Of a stretch of 41,307 nucleotides of DNA, positions 16,876 to 23,937 are shown piece by piece. The notes under the pieces are model-generated. The model was not told the DNA's origin. It saw nothing but the letters and a program-made list of their open reading frames with translations, and did not search any database. Each line of letters starts with the position of its first letter. The first letter of the stretch is position 1. This stretch comes from Calothrix sp. MO_192.B10 (GTDB lineage Bacteria > Cyanobacteriota > Cyanobacteriia > Cyanobacteriales > Nostocaceae), in the NCBI GenBank assembly GCA_030065055.1, contig JASJDS010000044.1, positions 1-41,307 of the forward strand, written 5' to 3'. The position numbers were made by a program, and so were the translations under genes.

Positions 16876-17046
16876 ATGTACACCACCGTTAACGAACAAG
16901 GTATCCTCAATAACTACTCCACCGAACCCAACGTTTACTACGCTGAGTATCCTTCCCAAGAGCAAAGAAGCCGCTATGCATTCCAAGCAGGACTAGCCAC
17001 ATTATTTGTGACTGCATTGGTATTAGTAGCTTGTGCAGTTAGCTAA
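16876..17046 (+). CDS. psb34: Psb34 / Ssl1498-family photosystem II assembly protein
   Basis: The frame has 56 codons plus stop and was too short for a simple ORF listing. The N-terminal part MYTTVNEQGILNNYSTEPNV with YYAEYPSQEQ is the soluble arm of the Ssl1498 light-harvesting-like family, followed by one membrane helix (GLATLFVTALVLVACAVS). In Synechocystis and Thermosynechococcus this small protein, named Psb34, binds CP47-containing photosystem II assembly intermediates and affects attachment of high-light-inducible proteins. AAAGGTG at 16861-16867 is the ribosome site. It has a recognisable promoter with an HLR1-like element, in keeping with light control. The 65-residue gene 117 bp downstream may share its transcript. 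Recognition is from memory of the family. Confidence 0.82.
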   Translation: MYTTVNEQGILNNYSTEPNVYYAEYPSQEQRSRYAFQAGLATLFVTALVLVACAVS

Positions 17047-17163
17047 GGGTTAAAACTTAGATTTGTTTCAGGCTGCGCCATCGAATAAAACTACATTCTT
17101 CAGTACAAGGTGCAGCACAAATATTCTCAAATACGCGTAAATCAATTATTGAGAGGTTAGATT

Positions 17164-17361
17164 ATGTTTGCACCTGTAGTTGTAGTAGTTCGTAACCAAA
17201 TTGGTAAAGCTAAATTTAATCAAATTCGTGGTAAGGCTATTGCTTTACACTCTCAGGTAATCACCAATTTTTGTAAAGTTGTTGGTATAGAATCTAAGCA
17301 AAGACAGAGTTTAATTCGTTTGGCTAAAAACAACGGTAAGAGATTAGGTTTCTTAGCTTAA
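17164..17361 (+). CDS. Conserved small cyanobacterial protein (65 residues)
   Basis: It starts MFAPVVVVVRNQIGKAKFN, is rich in Lys and Arg, and contains FCKVVGIESKQRQSLIRLAKNNGK. The predicted mass of about 7 kDa and this pattern recall the small protein Ssr2998, proposed as a cytochrome b6f-associated subunit in Synechocystis, but I cannot confirm the match. There is no convincing membrane helix apart from the Val-rich start. GAGAGG shortly before the ATG is a good ribosome site. It lies downstream of psb34 and upstream of an intrinsic terminator, so the two may form one short transcription unit. Confidence 0.8.
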   Translation: MFAPVVVVVRNQIGKAKFNQIRGKAIALHSQVITNFCKVVGIESKQRQSLIRLAKNNGKRLGFLA

Positions 17362-17674
17362 AATTGAAAATATAATTATTTGGAATTGTTAAACAAAAAA
17401 ATAACTGCGGAGGACGCACAGCAGTAACCAATCATTGGTATCTCCCATCTTCATTGAGCTTCTCCTTATATTTCACCCCGGCTAACTAACCGGGGTATTT
17501 TTGTCTGAGGGGATATGAATTTTGGTAAATCTTTTTGCTAATCAACTATTTGGGAATCCACGGTTTTTCATAGATGGTGGTGAAATTTTTTCATCGGGAC
17601 TTCCCTCCTTCCCTTCACAAGTTCCTCACACTTTTGATTTACCTTCAAAGTAGGGTCGCCCCAGGGGAGCTTTT
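17362..17674. other. Gene-free stretch, 313 bp, terminator and lon leader
   Basis: It holds the terminator at 17475-17502 and an AT-rich leader before lon. No small gene is supported, and a lon promoter could not be assigned with confidence. Confidence 0.55.
17475..17502 (+). terminator. Intrinsic terminator after the psb34 unit
   Basis: ACCCCGG (17475-17481) pairs with CCGGGGT (17490-17496) around an eight-base loop and is followed by ATTTTT. It sits 113 bp after the 65-residue gene and before lon. Confidence 0.8.
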
Positions 17675-20203
17675 ATGAATTACCTTACTAACTTATTTCC
17701 AGGACAACCAAAAGCATTGGAAACTAGATCCCTACTTCCTTTGCGAAATATTGTGCTACTTCCCCAAATTACTTTACCTGTGGTTGCAGGACGAACCCGA
17801 TCCTTGGCAACGGTGGAAAGTGCTGTATTAACTGCCAACAAGGAATTGGTAATTGCCACTGTGAAACCAGAGGTGGCTCATCGCTTAGATGGAGATGAGA
17901 AAGCAGAAATAGAAAAATTAGAAGATATTTATCCCATTGCTACCTTGGCAACCATACAACGTATGGTACATCTGCCCATGGGAGCGGCACAGTTGATTGT
18001 CCAAGGGTTAGAACGAGTAAGGATTGAGAAATTAAATATTAATACTGATGATGGCACATTAGCTGTACAGTTTTACCGGCTGCCAAAATTAACCAAAAAA
18101 GCAGCGATCGCTTCTGGAACTTCATTGGCGACTCTCAACGCTCTGACAGAAGCAATACAAGCTCTCTGGCAAGAAATAGCTGATTTACATCCCGATTTTC
18201 CGGAAGAGGTGCTATCTGTATTGCTAGCAAGTGACAATCCGGGGGAATTGTCTTATCAAACTAGTATGTTACTGCCCCATAATGTGGAGCAATTACAGGA
18301 AGTACTGGAACAAGAAAGCTTAGAAAAACTGCTCCGGTTGGTGCTAGAGAAATTGAGTCAAGAGTTAGAAGTGCAACGGCTACGGGGAGAAATTTTAGGG
18401 GAAACCAAAAAAGAACTCGACCAACAACAACGGGAATTCTTGCTCCGCCAACAACTGAAGAAAATTCAAGAACAATTGGGAGAAGGTGAGCCAGAAACCC
18501 AAGAAATTGAGGATTTGCGATCGCAATTAGCAACGGCACAATTACCCGCCGTTGCCGAAAAACAGGCGAAACGGGAACTATCTCGTTTAGAAAGGGTGGG
18601 GAGTAATTCCGCTGAAGGGGGTGTAATTCGCACCTATCTTGACTGGTTGCTAGAAATGCCGTGGAACAAGACGGTGGAGGATAACCTGGATTTACAAAAT
18701 GCCAGGGAAGTACTAGATGCAGACCACCACGGCTTGACGAAAGTAAAAGACCGTATTATTGAACACCTAGCTACTTTCAAACTAAAAAAAGCTTTTGCCG
18801 CAGCTAGTTCTCAGGCGAAGTCAGAAGGAATCCGGACATACCAAGAAAACTCCACAGTGGGTACGGTACTATGTTTTGTTGGACCGCCGGGAGTGGGTAA
18901 AACTAGCCTGGGACGTTCCATTGCCAGGGCTTTGGGTCGTCCTTTCGAGCGGGTGAGTTTGGGTGGACTGCGAGATGAGGCAGAATTGCGGGGTCATCGC
19001 CGTACCTATATTGGAGCTATGCCGGGACGAATTATTCAAGCATTACATAGATCGGGAGTCAAAAACCCGGTGATGATGCTGGATGAATTGGATAAAGTGG
19101 GCATGGACTATCGTGGCGATCCGGCTTCAGCATTGCTAGAAATTCTCGATCCCCAACAAAACTATTGTTTCCGCGACCTGTATATAGATTTGGATTTTGA
19201 CCTATCCCAAGTATTTTTTATCGGTACTGCTAACGACCTCACCAACGTTCCTGCACCCTTACTAGACCGATTGGAAATTATTGAATTATCTGGTTATTCT
19301 CAACAAGAGAAAGTAGCGATCGCCCAAAAATATCTCCTACCCCGGCAAATCAGAAAATCTGGGCTTCCGGAAGCAGCGGTACAGGTACCACCAACAATTT
19401 TGTCCCAAATAATTGAATATTACACCCGTGAAGCTGGAGTTCGTCGTCTAGAGCAACAACTGGGTAATATTTGCCGCAAAATCGCTGTTCGCCATGCTGA
19501 TGGCAAAACCGAGCCAATCACAATCCATCCAGAACAGCTAGAAGATATGCTCGGACCGAAAATTTTCCTCCGGGACGAAAGTCGCAAAACCCCCATACCT
19601 GGTGTTGCCACTGGTTTAGCATGGACTCTCGCAGGGGGAGAAGTTCTATTTATAGAGGCAGTACAATTACCCCAAGGCAAAGAATTAATTTTGACTGGAC
19701 AGTTGGGTAAAGTCATGGAAGAATCGGCTCAGATTGCTTACTCCTATGTCTGGGCAAATGCAATTACCTGGAAAATTGATGTGAGTGTATTTAAGAACAA
19801 TGGTATACACTTGCACGTTCCCGCCGGTGCTGTGCCTAAAGATGGTCCCTCCGCTGGAGTTACAATGGTATGTGCGATCGCTTCCTTACTCACAGGACGA
19901 GCAGTCAGAACAGATACAGCCATGACTGGGGAAATTAACCTGAGTGGTGAAGTTCTACCGATTGGTGGGGTACGAGAAAAAGTTCTAGCAGCTCACCGTA
20001 TGGGAATAAAACGGGTATTGCTACCACAACGAAATGAGAAAGACTTAGTAGATGTACCAGAAGAAGTGCTATCTCAGATAGAATTTATCTTTTGCAAACA
20101 AATACACCAAGTACTAGAAAATGCCTTAATTTCCCCAGATAATTCCCCAAATTCCGGCAATGGTGGAAATGGTCATCAAGCAAATACATTAAAAATAGGG
20201 TAA
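17675..20203 (+). CDS. lon: ATP-dependent Lon protease
   Basis: The protein has 842 residues, slightly longer than E. coli Lon (784). The N-terminal LON substrate domain (about 18-230) is followed by a coiled-coil region (230-310). The AAA+ module has Walker A GPPGVGKT at 403-410 and Walker B VMMLDELDK at 466-474. The protease domain has Ser726 in PKDGPSAG and Lys769 in GGVREK, 43 residues apart as in E. coli, so the Ser-Lys dyad is complete. It degrades damaged and regulatory proteins in the cytoplasm. A Gly/Asn-rich tail (NSPNSGNGGNGHQ) ends it. GGGGAG lies 6 bases before the ATG. The gene is flanked by terminator-like hairpins on both sides and so is probably transcribed alone. Confidence 0.97.
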   Translation: MNYLTNLFPGQPKALETRSLLPLRNIVLLPQITLPVVAGRTRSLATVESAVLTANKELVIATVKPEVAHRLDGDEKAEIEKLEDIYPIATLATIQRMVHLPMGAAQLIVQGLERVRIEKLNINTDDGTLAVQFYRLPKLTKKAAIASGTSLATLNALTEAIQALWQEIADLHPDFPEEVLSVLLASDNPGELSYQTSMLLPHNVEQLQEVLEQESLEKLLRLVLEKLSQELEVQRLRGEILGETKKELDQQQREFLLRQQLKKIQEQLGEGEPETQEIEDLRSQLATAQLPAVAEKQAKRELSRLERVGSNSAEGGVIRTYLDWLLEMPWNKTVEDNLDLQNAREVLDADHHGLTKVKDRIIEHLATFKLKKAFAAASSQAKSEGIRTYQENSTVGTVLCFVGPPGVGKTSLGRSIARALGRPFERVSLGGLRDEAELRGHRRTYIGAMPGRIIQALHRSGVKNPVMMLDELDKVGMDYRGDPASALLEILDPQQNYCFRDLYIDLDFDLSQVFFIGTANDLTNVPAPLLDRLEIIELSGYSQQEKVAIAQKYLLPRQIRKSGLPEAAVQVPPTILSQIIEYYTREAGVRRLEQQLGNICRKIAVRHADGKTEPITIHPEQLEDMLGPKIFLRDESRKTPIPGVATGLAWTLAGGEVLFIEAVQLPQGKELILTGQLGKVMEESAQIAYSYVWANAITWKIDVSVFKNNGIHLHVPAGAVPKDGPSAGVTMVCAIASLLTGRAVRTDTAMTGEINLSGEVLPIGGVREKVLAAHRMGIKRVLLPQRNEKDLVDVPEEVLSQIEFIFCKQIHQVLENALISPDNSPNSGNGGNGHQANTLKIG

Positions 20204-20294
20204 AGGGAAAAGAAAAAGATATTGTCCCTAAAATACTTAGGATTAAAGGCAAAATAAAATACAATGCTAATCATCACCCTGTACTCTCGAATAT

Positions 20295-20317
20295 CCCTCT
20301 CCTTTATAAGGAGAGGG
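20295..20317. terminator. Hairpin between convergent lon and phosphatase genes
   Basis: CCCTCTCCTT (20295-20304) pairs perfectly with 20308-20317. An A-rich spacer and ATTTTT follow on the plus strand. It could end lon transcripts, but this sequence also resembles a common GGAGAGGG intergenic repeat. Confidence 0.5.
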
Positions 20318-20429
20318 AAAGATTTTTACGCAGTAAAAAGCGAGGGTGAGGTTCAATTATAGATTTGCATATTATTTATTTGACTTTTGACTGACCCGTA
20401 GCACTATAGTTCACTGAAATCAGGATATT

Positions 20430-20909
20430 TTAGCGATATGCATCCATCACATCTTCGATAAACCTTTGCCAAATTTGATTGGGAGTCCAAATTGCATATA
20501 AATATTTTTTCGCTTCTTCCTGATTCATGCCATCATAAATGAGACGATAAAGGTAGATAAATACAGAAACTCGTTTGTTGGCTACACAATGAACAAATAC
20601 TTTCTGATTGACATTGAGTTCCATCATTTTAAAAAAATCTTTAGCATCCTCAATCAAAGGATTATCCCAAACTACAGGAATATGTATATATTCCATACCT
20701 GCTGCTTCAACAATTTGTTTTTCATCAGGTAAAGCATCTGGAGAGTCGGACATTGCTAAATTAATAACTAACTGATAACCAGCTCTTTTAATTGTGGCAA
20801 AATCTTCTTGATCGGGTTGACCAGAAGTAGCAATTTTATCTGAAACTCTCAGATAATTGTAAATATTTTCAATACAATTATGATACATTATCCTTATGGG
20901 AAGAATCAT
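20430..20909 (-). CDS. DSP/DUF442-type protein phosphatase
   Basis: The frame codes for 159 residues from ATG 20909. AAGGA lies within its first codons and just before a second in-frame ATG (20888, residue 8), so the real start may be 20888 (MYHNCIENIYNYLRV). The fold is that of dual-specificity/tyrosine phosphatases: SDKIATSGQPDQEDF, GYQLVINLA, and the P-loop VHCVANKRVS with Cys108 and Arg113. Cys and Arg are four residues apart (C-X4-R), not the usual five, as in the DUF442/beta-lactamase-hydrolase-like group. It probably removes phosphate from Tyr or Ser/Thr in the cytoplasm. Substrate unknown. It is convergent with lon. Confidence 0.85.
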   Translation of the reverse strand: MILPIRIMYHNCIENIYNYLRVSDKIATSGQPDQEDFATIKRAGYQLVINLAMSDSPDALPDEKQIVEAAGMEYIHIPVVWDNPLIEDAKDFFKMMELNVNQKVFVHCVANKRVSVFIYLYRLIYDGMNQEEAKKYLYAIWTPNQIWQRFIEDVMDAYR

Positions 20910-21210
20910 TAGCTATAGTCTTCATCTACTTTCATACACCAGAACAGAAGACAGATGAAAAAAATTTTTTCCTTTTGTCCTCGGATTGTCCTCGAACAAT
21001 AGCTTATACTCTTCGGGCAGACATTTTGGTAGAATAGTAACGGACACCATCACTTCACAAATGATAAGCAACAAGTATTAAGTCATAAGTTATACCTCTG
21101 CCTCAAGCCAAAGGATTCAAACAACGAATTCAATTGTATTTATTCTTCATAAATTAAGAAGTTTGATACCTAGCTTGGACTTACACTTATTACTTATTAC
21201 TTATTACTTA
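20910..21210. other. Gene-free stretch, 301 bp
   Basis: No gene is seen. It contains an AT-rich segment with A7 and T6 runs, GTCCTCGGATTGTCCTCG (a short direct repeat of GTCCTCG) and, at its right end, the TTATTAC heptad array. Confidence 0.5.
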
Positions 21211-21221
21211 TTACTTATTAC
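21186..21221. repeat. Heptad array TTATTAC x5 reaching into a gene end
   Basis: Five seven-base units run into the coding sequence of the methyltransferase (minus strand). They code for its last residues and its TAA stop at 21211-21213. Confidence 0.75.
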
Positions 21222-21879
21222 TTTTCGTTGCTATACCAATAATATGAGGACTAATAATGGGATACGGAACCCGGAAATGTTCGTAATTTACCCTGGCAAA
21301 TCCCGCATTTTCTAATGCTAACCATGTTTCTCTATCTGGGTTACAACCATCAGCAACCGCTTTCCATAAGGGACGAATGACTCTTTGTATTTTACGTAAC
21401 AAACTACCTTGGGGTGCAGCAACATGTTCGAGGAACAAAAATTTTCCACCAGGTTTGAGAACCCGTAAAATTTCTTCTAATGTTGCTGATAGATTTGGTA
21501 CCGAACATAACACTAAAGTACTAATTACAAAATCCATACTGTTATCTTCAATATCCATAAATTCTGAGGTTCCCAGGTATAAGTTAATATGTTGCAGACC
21601 TATTTTTGCTGCTGACTGGTTCAGAAAGGGATGCATATAAGGATTTGGTTCAATTCCCACCCAGTGAATATCCTCAGGGAAGTAGGGAAAATTGGCACCA
21701 GTCCCAGGACCAATTTCTAGGATATTACCTTGGAGATGAGCAAATAGGGAACGTTTGCGTTGCTCCAAAAGTTGATTATATCCATTAGTAAATTGAGCCA
21801 CCATCCAAGCAAATATATACTGGCGACAGTTATTGCACATACCCTCTGATGATTTTCCAGGACTGGGGTTAGTATTCAT
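21211..21879 (-). CDS. Class I SAM-dependent methyltransferase (METTL7/UbiE-like)
   Basis: The protein has 222 residues. SAM-binding motif I reads NILEIGPGTGANFPYFP, the acidic residue ending strand 2 is in WVGIEPNPYM, motif II-like MDFVISTLVLCSV and motif III LRVLKPGGKFLFLEHV. The C-terminal DGCNPDRETWLALENAGF is typical of the METTL7-like group, some members of which methylate thiols or lipids. The N-terminus has a Cys pair (MCNNCRQYIFAW). The last residues SNK and the stop come from a TTATTAC heptad array. It is 21 bp downstream of the VanZ-like gene and probably in an operon with it. Substrate unknown. Confidence 0.9.
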   Translation of the reverse strand: MNTNPSPGKSSEGMCNNCRQYIFAWMVAQFTNGYNQLLEQRKRSLFAHLQGNILEIGPGTGANFPYFPEDIHWVGIEPNPYMHPFLNQSAAKIGLQHINLYLGTSEFMDIEDNSMDFVISTLVLCSVPNLSATLEEILRVLKPGGKFLFLEHVAAPQGSLLRKIQRVIRPLWKAVADGCNPDRETWLALENAGFARVNYEHFRVPYPIISPHIIGIATKSNK

Positions 21880-21900
21880 TTAAGATATCAATTTTCTCAA

Positions 21901-22287
21901 TTATTTTTGTGAAGATTGGTGAATCTTAACCTTTTGTGCTAACCAAGTAAAAAAGATGATACCGCAAAAATTAGCAACTAAATCAGTCGTATCGAAGGTG
22001 CGATGGGGTGAAAAATTTTGTAGGCATTCCTCAATCAATGTCAAAATACCGATGGGTATTGGTGCTATGGGGATAGAAATTCCTAGGACACTTGTACTTT
22101 TTTTGTTAAGTGCTAAATGACCGAGAAAAGCTGTGAACCCAATTAAAACAAAGTGTCCGATGGTGTCATAGAAGGGAATTGTTGAACTTTTAGCTGGGAG
22201 AACTTTGAGATATGCAGAAACAGCGATCGCAATTATAATACCCAAATAAAACCAAAAAGCTATAACCCAAGGTTTATTTAATTTCAT
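21901..22287 (-). CDS. VanZ-like membrane protein
   Basis: The protein has 128 residues with four predicted helices. Family marks are FYDTIGHFVLIG in the second helix region, and EECLQNFSPHRTFDTTDLVAN followed by a small GII, which is the VanZ signature E..Q.F.P.R.FD..D...N..G. VanZ relatives confer teicoplanin resistance in enterococci, but most family members have no known role. The ATG at 22287 has a weak AAGAA ribosome site. It is the first gene of a likely two-gene unit with the methyltransferase; a hairpin at 22337-22363 separates it from the upstream 86-residue gene. Confidence 0.88.
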   Translation of the reverse strand: MKLNKPWVIAFWFYLGIIIAIAVSAYLKVLPAKSSTIPFYDTIGHFVLIGFTAFLGHLALNKKSTSVLGISIPIAPIPIGILTLIEECLQNFSPHRTFDTTDLVANFCGIIFFTWLAQKVKIHQSSQK

Positions 22288-22336
22288 ATTAGTATATTAT
22301 TCTTAAAATATCTTTTGATAACTACCAATATAGTAA

Positions 22337-22363
22337 AGAACATTCCACAAATGGGAATGTTCT
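22337..22363. terminator. Terminator-like hairpin, perfect 10-bp stem
   Basis: AGAACATTCC (22337-22346) pairs with 22354-22363, with TTT on the plus-strand side and AAA before the stem (UUU on the minus strand). It lies downstream of the 86-residue minus-strand gene and is likely its terminator. Confidence 0.55.
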
Positions 22364-22465
22364 TTTACAGGAAAATGCGTAAAGATATGATGAATTTAAT
22401 GGGTAATTGATTGTATTTCCTTTATACTGAATACAAATTACATTTGATGTAAATACAAAGGACTG

Positions 22466-22726
22466 TTAGGTATGGAGATTTGCTTGCTCTTGTAACCAAG
22501 GATCTACAGGTTGTCCATCCTTACGCTTCAATTCAATTTCTACAGCGATCGCTGCTTGAGAGCCAGGAGGAGCAGGCTTTTCATGGAAAATAATATCATA
22601 ATCTGCTGGGTTTTGATTCCTTTCTCTGAGCCATTCTTGCACCTTGGTAGTTGCAAAAAAAGATTGTCCCTGGGTAAACATCCGGGTAATCTGCATCTGT
22701 AGTGTGTAGGGATTTAATCTACCCAT
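22466..22726 (-). CDS. Conserved hypothetical protein, 86 residues
   Basis: It starts MGRLNPYTLQMQITRMF after a good ribosome site (GAGG, nine bases away). The sequence looks globular and soluble: FATTKVQEWLRERNQNPADY, then YDIIFHEKPAPPGSQAAIAVEIELKRKDG and a polar end. There is no signal peptide or membrane segment. I recognise the style of a conserved cyanobacterial protein but no named family, and I assign no function. It is followed by a hairpin terminator and lies upstream of the VanZ-like gene. Confidence 0.7.
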   Translation of the reverse strand: MGRLNPYTLQMQITRMFTQGQSFFATTKVQEWLRERNQNPADYDIIFHEKPAPPGSQAAIAVEIELKRKDGQPVDPWLQEQANLHT

Positions 22727-22880
22727 GTTTTACTACCTCGATAAAATTAACGTTACATCAAGCTATGTATCTATTATCTTGTTAATTTGATTTTTGATGT
22801 GTGGCAGTTCCCAATCATTTACAAAAGGAAAAGGGGATAAGGATTTTTGCTTTTCTGATAACTTGCACCATTCTCAACTA

Positions 22881-23021
22881 GTGCTTTGTCCCATTAATTT
22901 TGACGAGTCGCGGGCGTGAGCGAACCCCGACTTCTATCCTAGGAATTGCTACAATGTGCGGATATTGATTCAGAAGTCGGGGATCTGTTAACTAGCCATC
23001 AGAACTTATGGGACAAAGTAC
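22881..23021 (+). mobile_element. Complete 141-bp MITE flanked by TA, inserted in another repeat
   Basis: The ends are GTGCTTTGTCCCAT (22881-22894) and its inverse ATGGGACAAAGTAC (23008-23021), 13 of 14 bases identical. TA flanks both sides (22879-22880 and 23022-23023). Internal arms CCCCGACTTCT and AGAAGTCGGGG can form a second stem. It has no coding capacity. TA duplication suggests mobilisation by an IS630/Tc1-mariner-type transposase, although a CTAG duplication would also fit. The uninterrupted target repeat is at 7600-7650, and a second, decayed copy of the element is at 5811-5935. Confidence 0.8.
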
Positions 23022-23107
23022 TAGCCCAAATGTCCGCCTAGGAATAAATTCCCTTTTCTTAAAGACAAAGTCTGATAAATCAGACGCTCGTAAGACAGGA
23101 GAGCACG

Positions 23108-23163
23108 TTTTAACATCTCGGCTACGCTCATCTCGACTACGCTCATCTCGACTACGCTCATCG
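23108..23163. repeat. 15-bp tandem repeat (CTCGACTACGCTCAT)
   Basis: Three full units and a diverged one follow each other, then TGAGCGAAGTCGAAGTG, which is partly their inverse. The block is non-coding, although it keeps frames open on both strands. Confidence 0.65.
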
Positions 23164-23305
23164 CTAACACTGAGCGAAGTCGAAGTGTTAGCCTTGAAAT
23201 AAATTTCAAGGTGGGAATGTGGGTTAAGCAACATTGGTGCAAGTTGTTAGTTTCCCCCTTAACTTTTTCTCTGATATCATTTCTTGATCAAGATGCGCCA
23301 AATTT

Positions 23306-23331
23306 GGGAGCATCCCAAATGGGATGCTCCC
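23306..23331. repeat. Perfect 12-bp palindrome
   Basis: GGGAGCATCCCA (23306-23317) and its inverse (23320-23331) are followed by a second stem, AGCCCAC-CTGC-GTGGGCT (23339-23356). No nearby gene ends here, so terminator function is doubtful. Confidence 0.6.
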
Positions 23332-23937
23332 AGCTTTTAGCCCACCTGCGTGGGCTTTGTCACTATAGCCCCACTCTTCTAGAGTGAGGGAAATATAGCG
23401 CGGCCTCATACAGAATTGGTATGAATCATGGAAGAAGAGACATACGCTTTAATGAAAGGGGTTGGGGGTTAGGGATTAGGGGTTAGGGAACCCCATAATT
23501 AAAATGAGGGGTTTCTAACAATGACTCCGTATTTTTTCGTACTACGTATCTCACCCTCCGGGTTCGCCACTTGACGGCAGTTGCTTTATGCCGGGGCTCG
23601 CGCAGCGTATCCGCAGGATTCACCCTTTCGGCAGTTACTCCACTTGGGGAGACCCCAAGTGGAGTACTGCCTCACCACCGCACTGCCTCCTTTATGCCGG
23701 GGAACCCGTCCACCGCAGTGGCTCAAAATACATCTTGGTTGTTTTCCATATTTAAAAATAGGGGCTTGTATCCATTGACTTCGGGGTTTGATCCCTATCC
23801 CCCATAACCTATCCCCCATCCCCTACCCCGAAGGGGTTTGGTCAACAACCCCTTCAAACCTCAACATTTCTCTTGTAAATATTTGGAGATATTTGAAAAG
23901 GTTTGGTAAGAAAATTATTTAATAGTAACGCCTCTAA

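Larger units (their letters stand above)
22727..23937. other. Gene-free stretch, 1.2 kb, repeat island
   Basis: Left to right it holds a dispersed repeat split by a MITE (22854-23048), an AAAGTCTGATAAATCAGACG hairpin repeat (about 23067-23090), a 15-bp tandem repeat (CTCGACTACGCTCAT, about 23108-23163), hairpins at 23306-23331 and 23339-23356, a GGGGTTA-type heptad run (23458-23488), palindromic repeats (about 23570-23720) and a CCCCAT-rich run (about 23795-23830). Short frames at 23571-23819 are repeat translations. Confidence 0.65.

Noticed and set aside
16811-16996. 61-codon frame overlapping psb34
   Set aside because: It is in another frame of psb34 and its promoter; psb34 itself has the family sequence and ribosome site.
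23571-23819. Frames of 65-78 codons
   Set aside because: Translations of palindromic and CCCCAT-type repeats.
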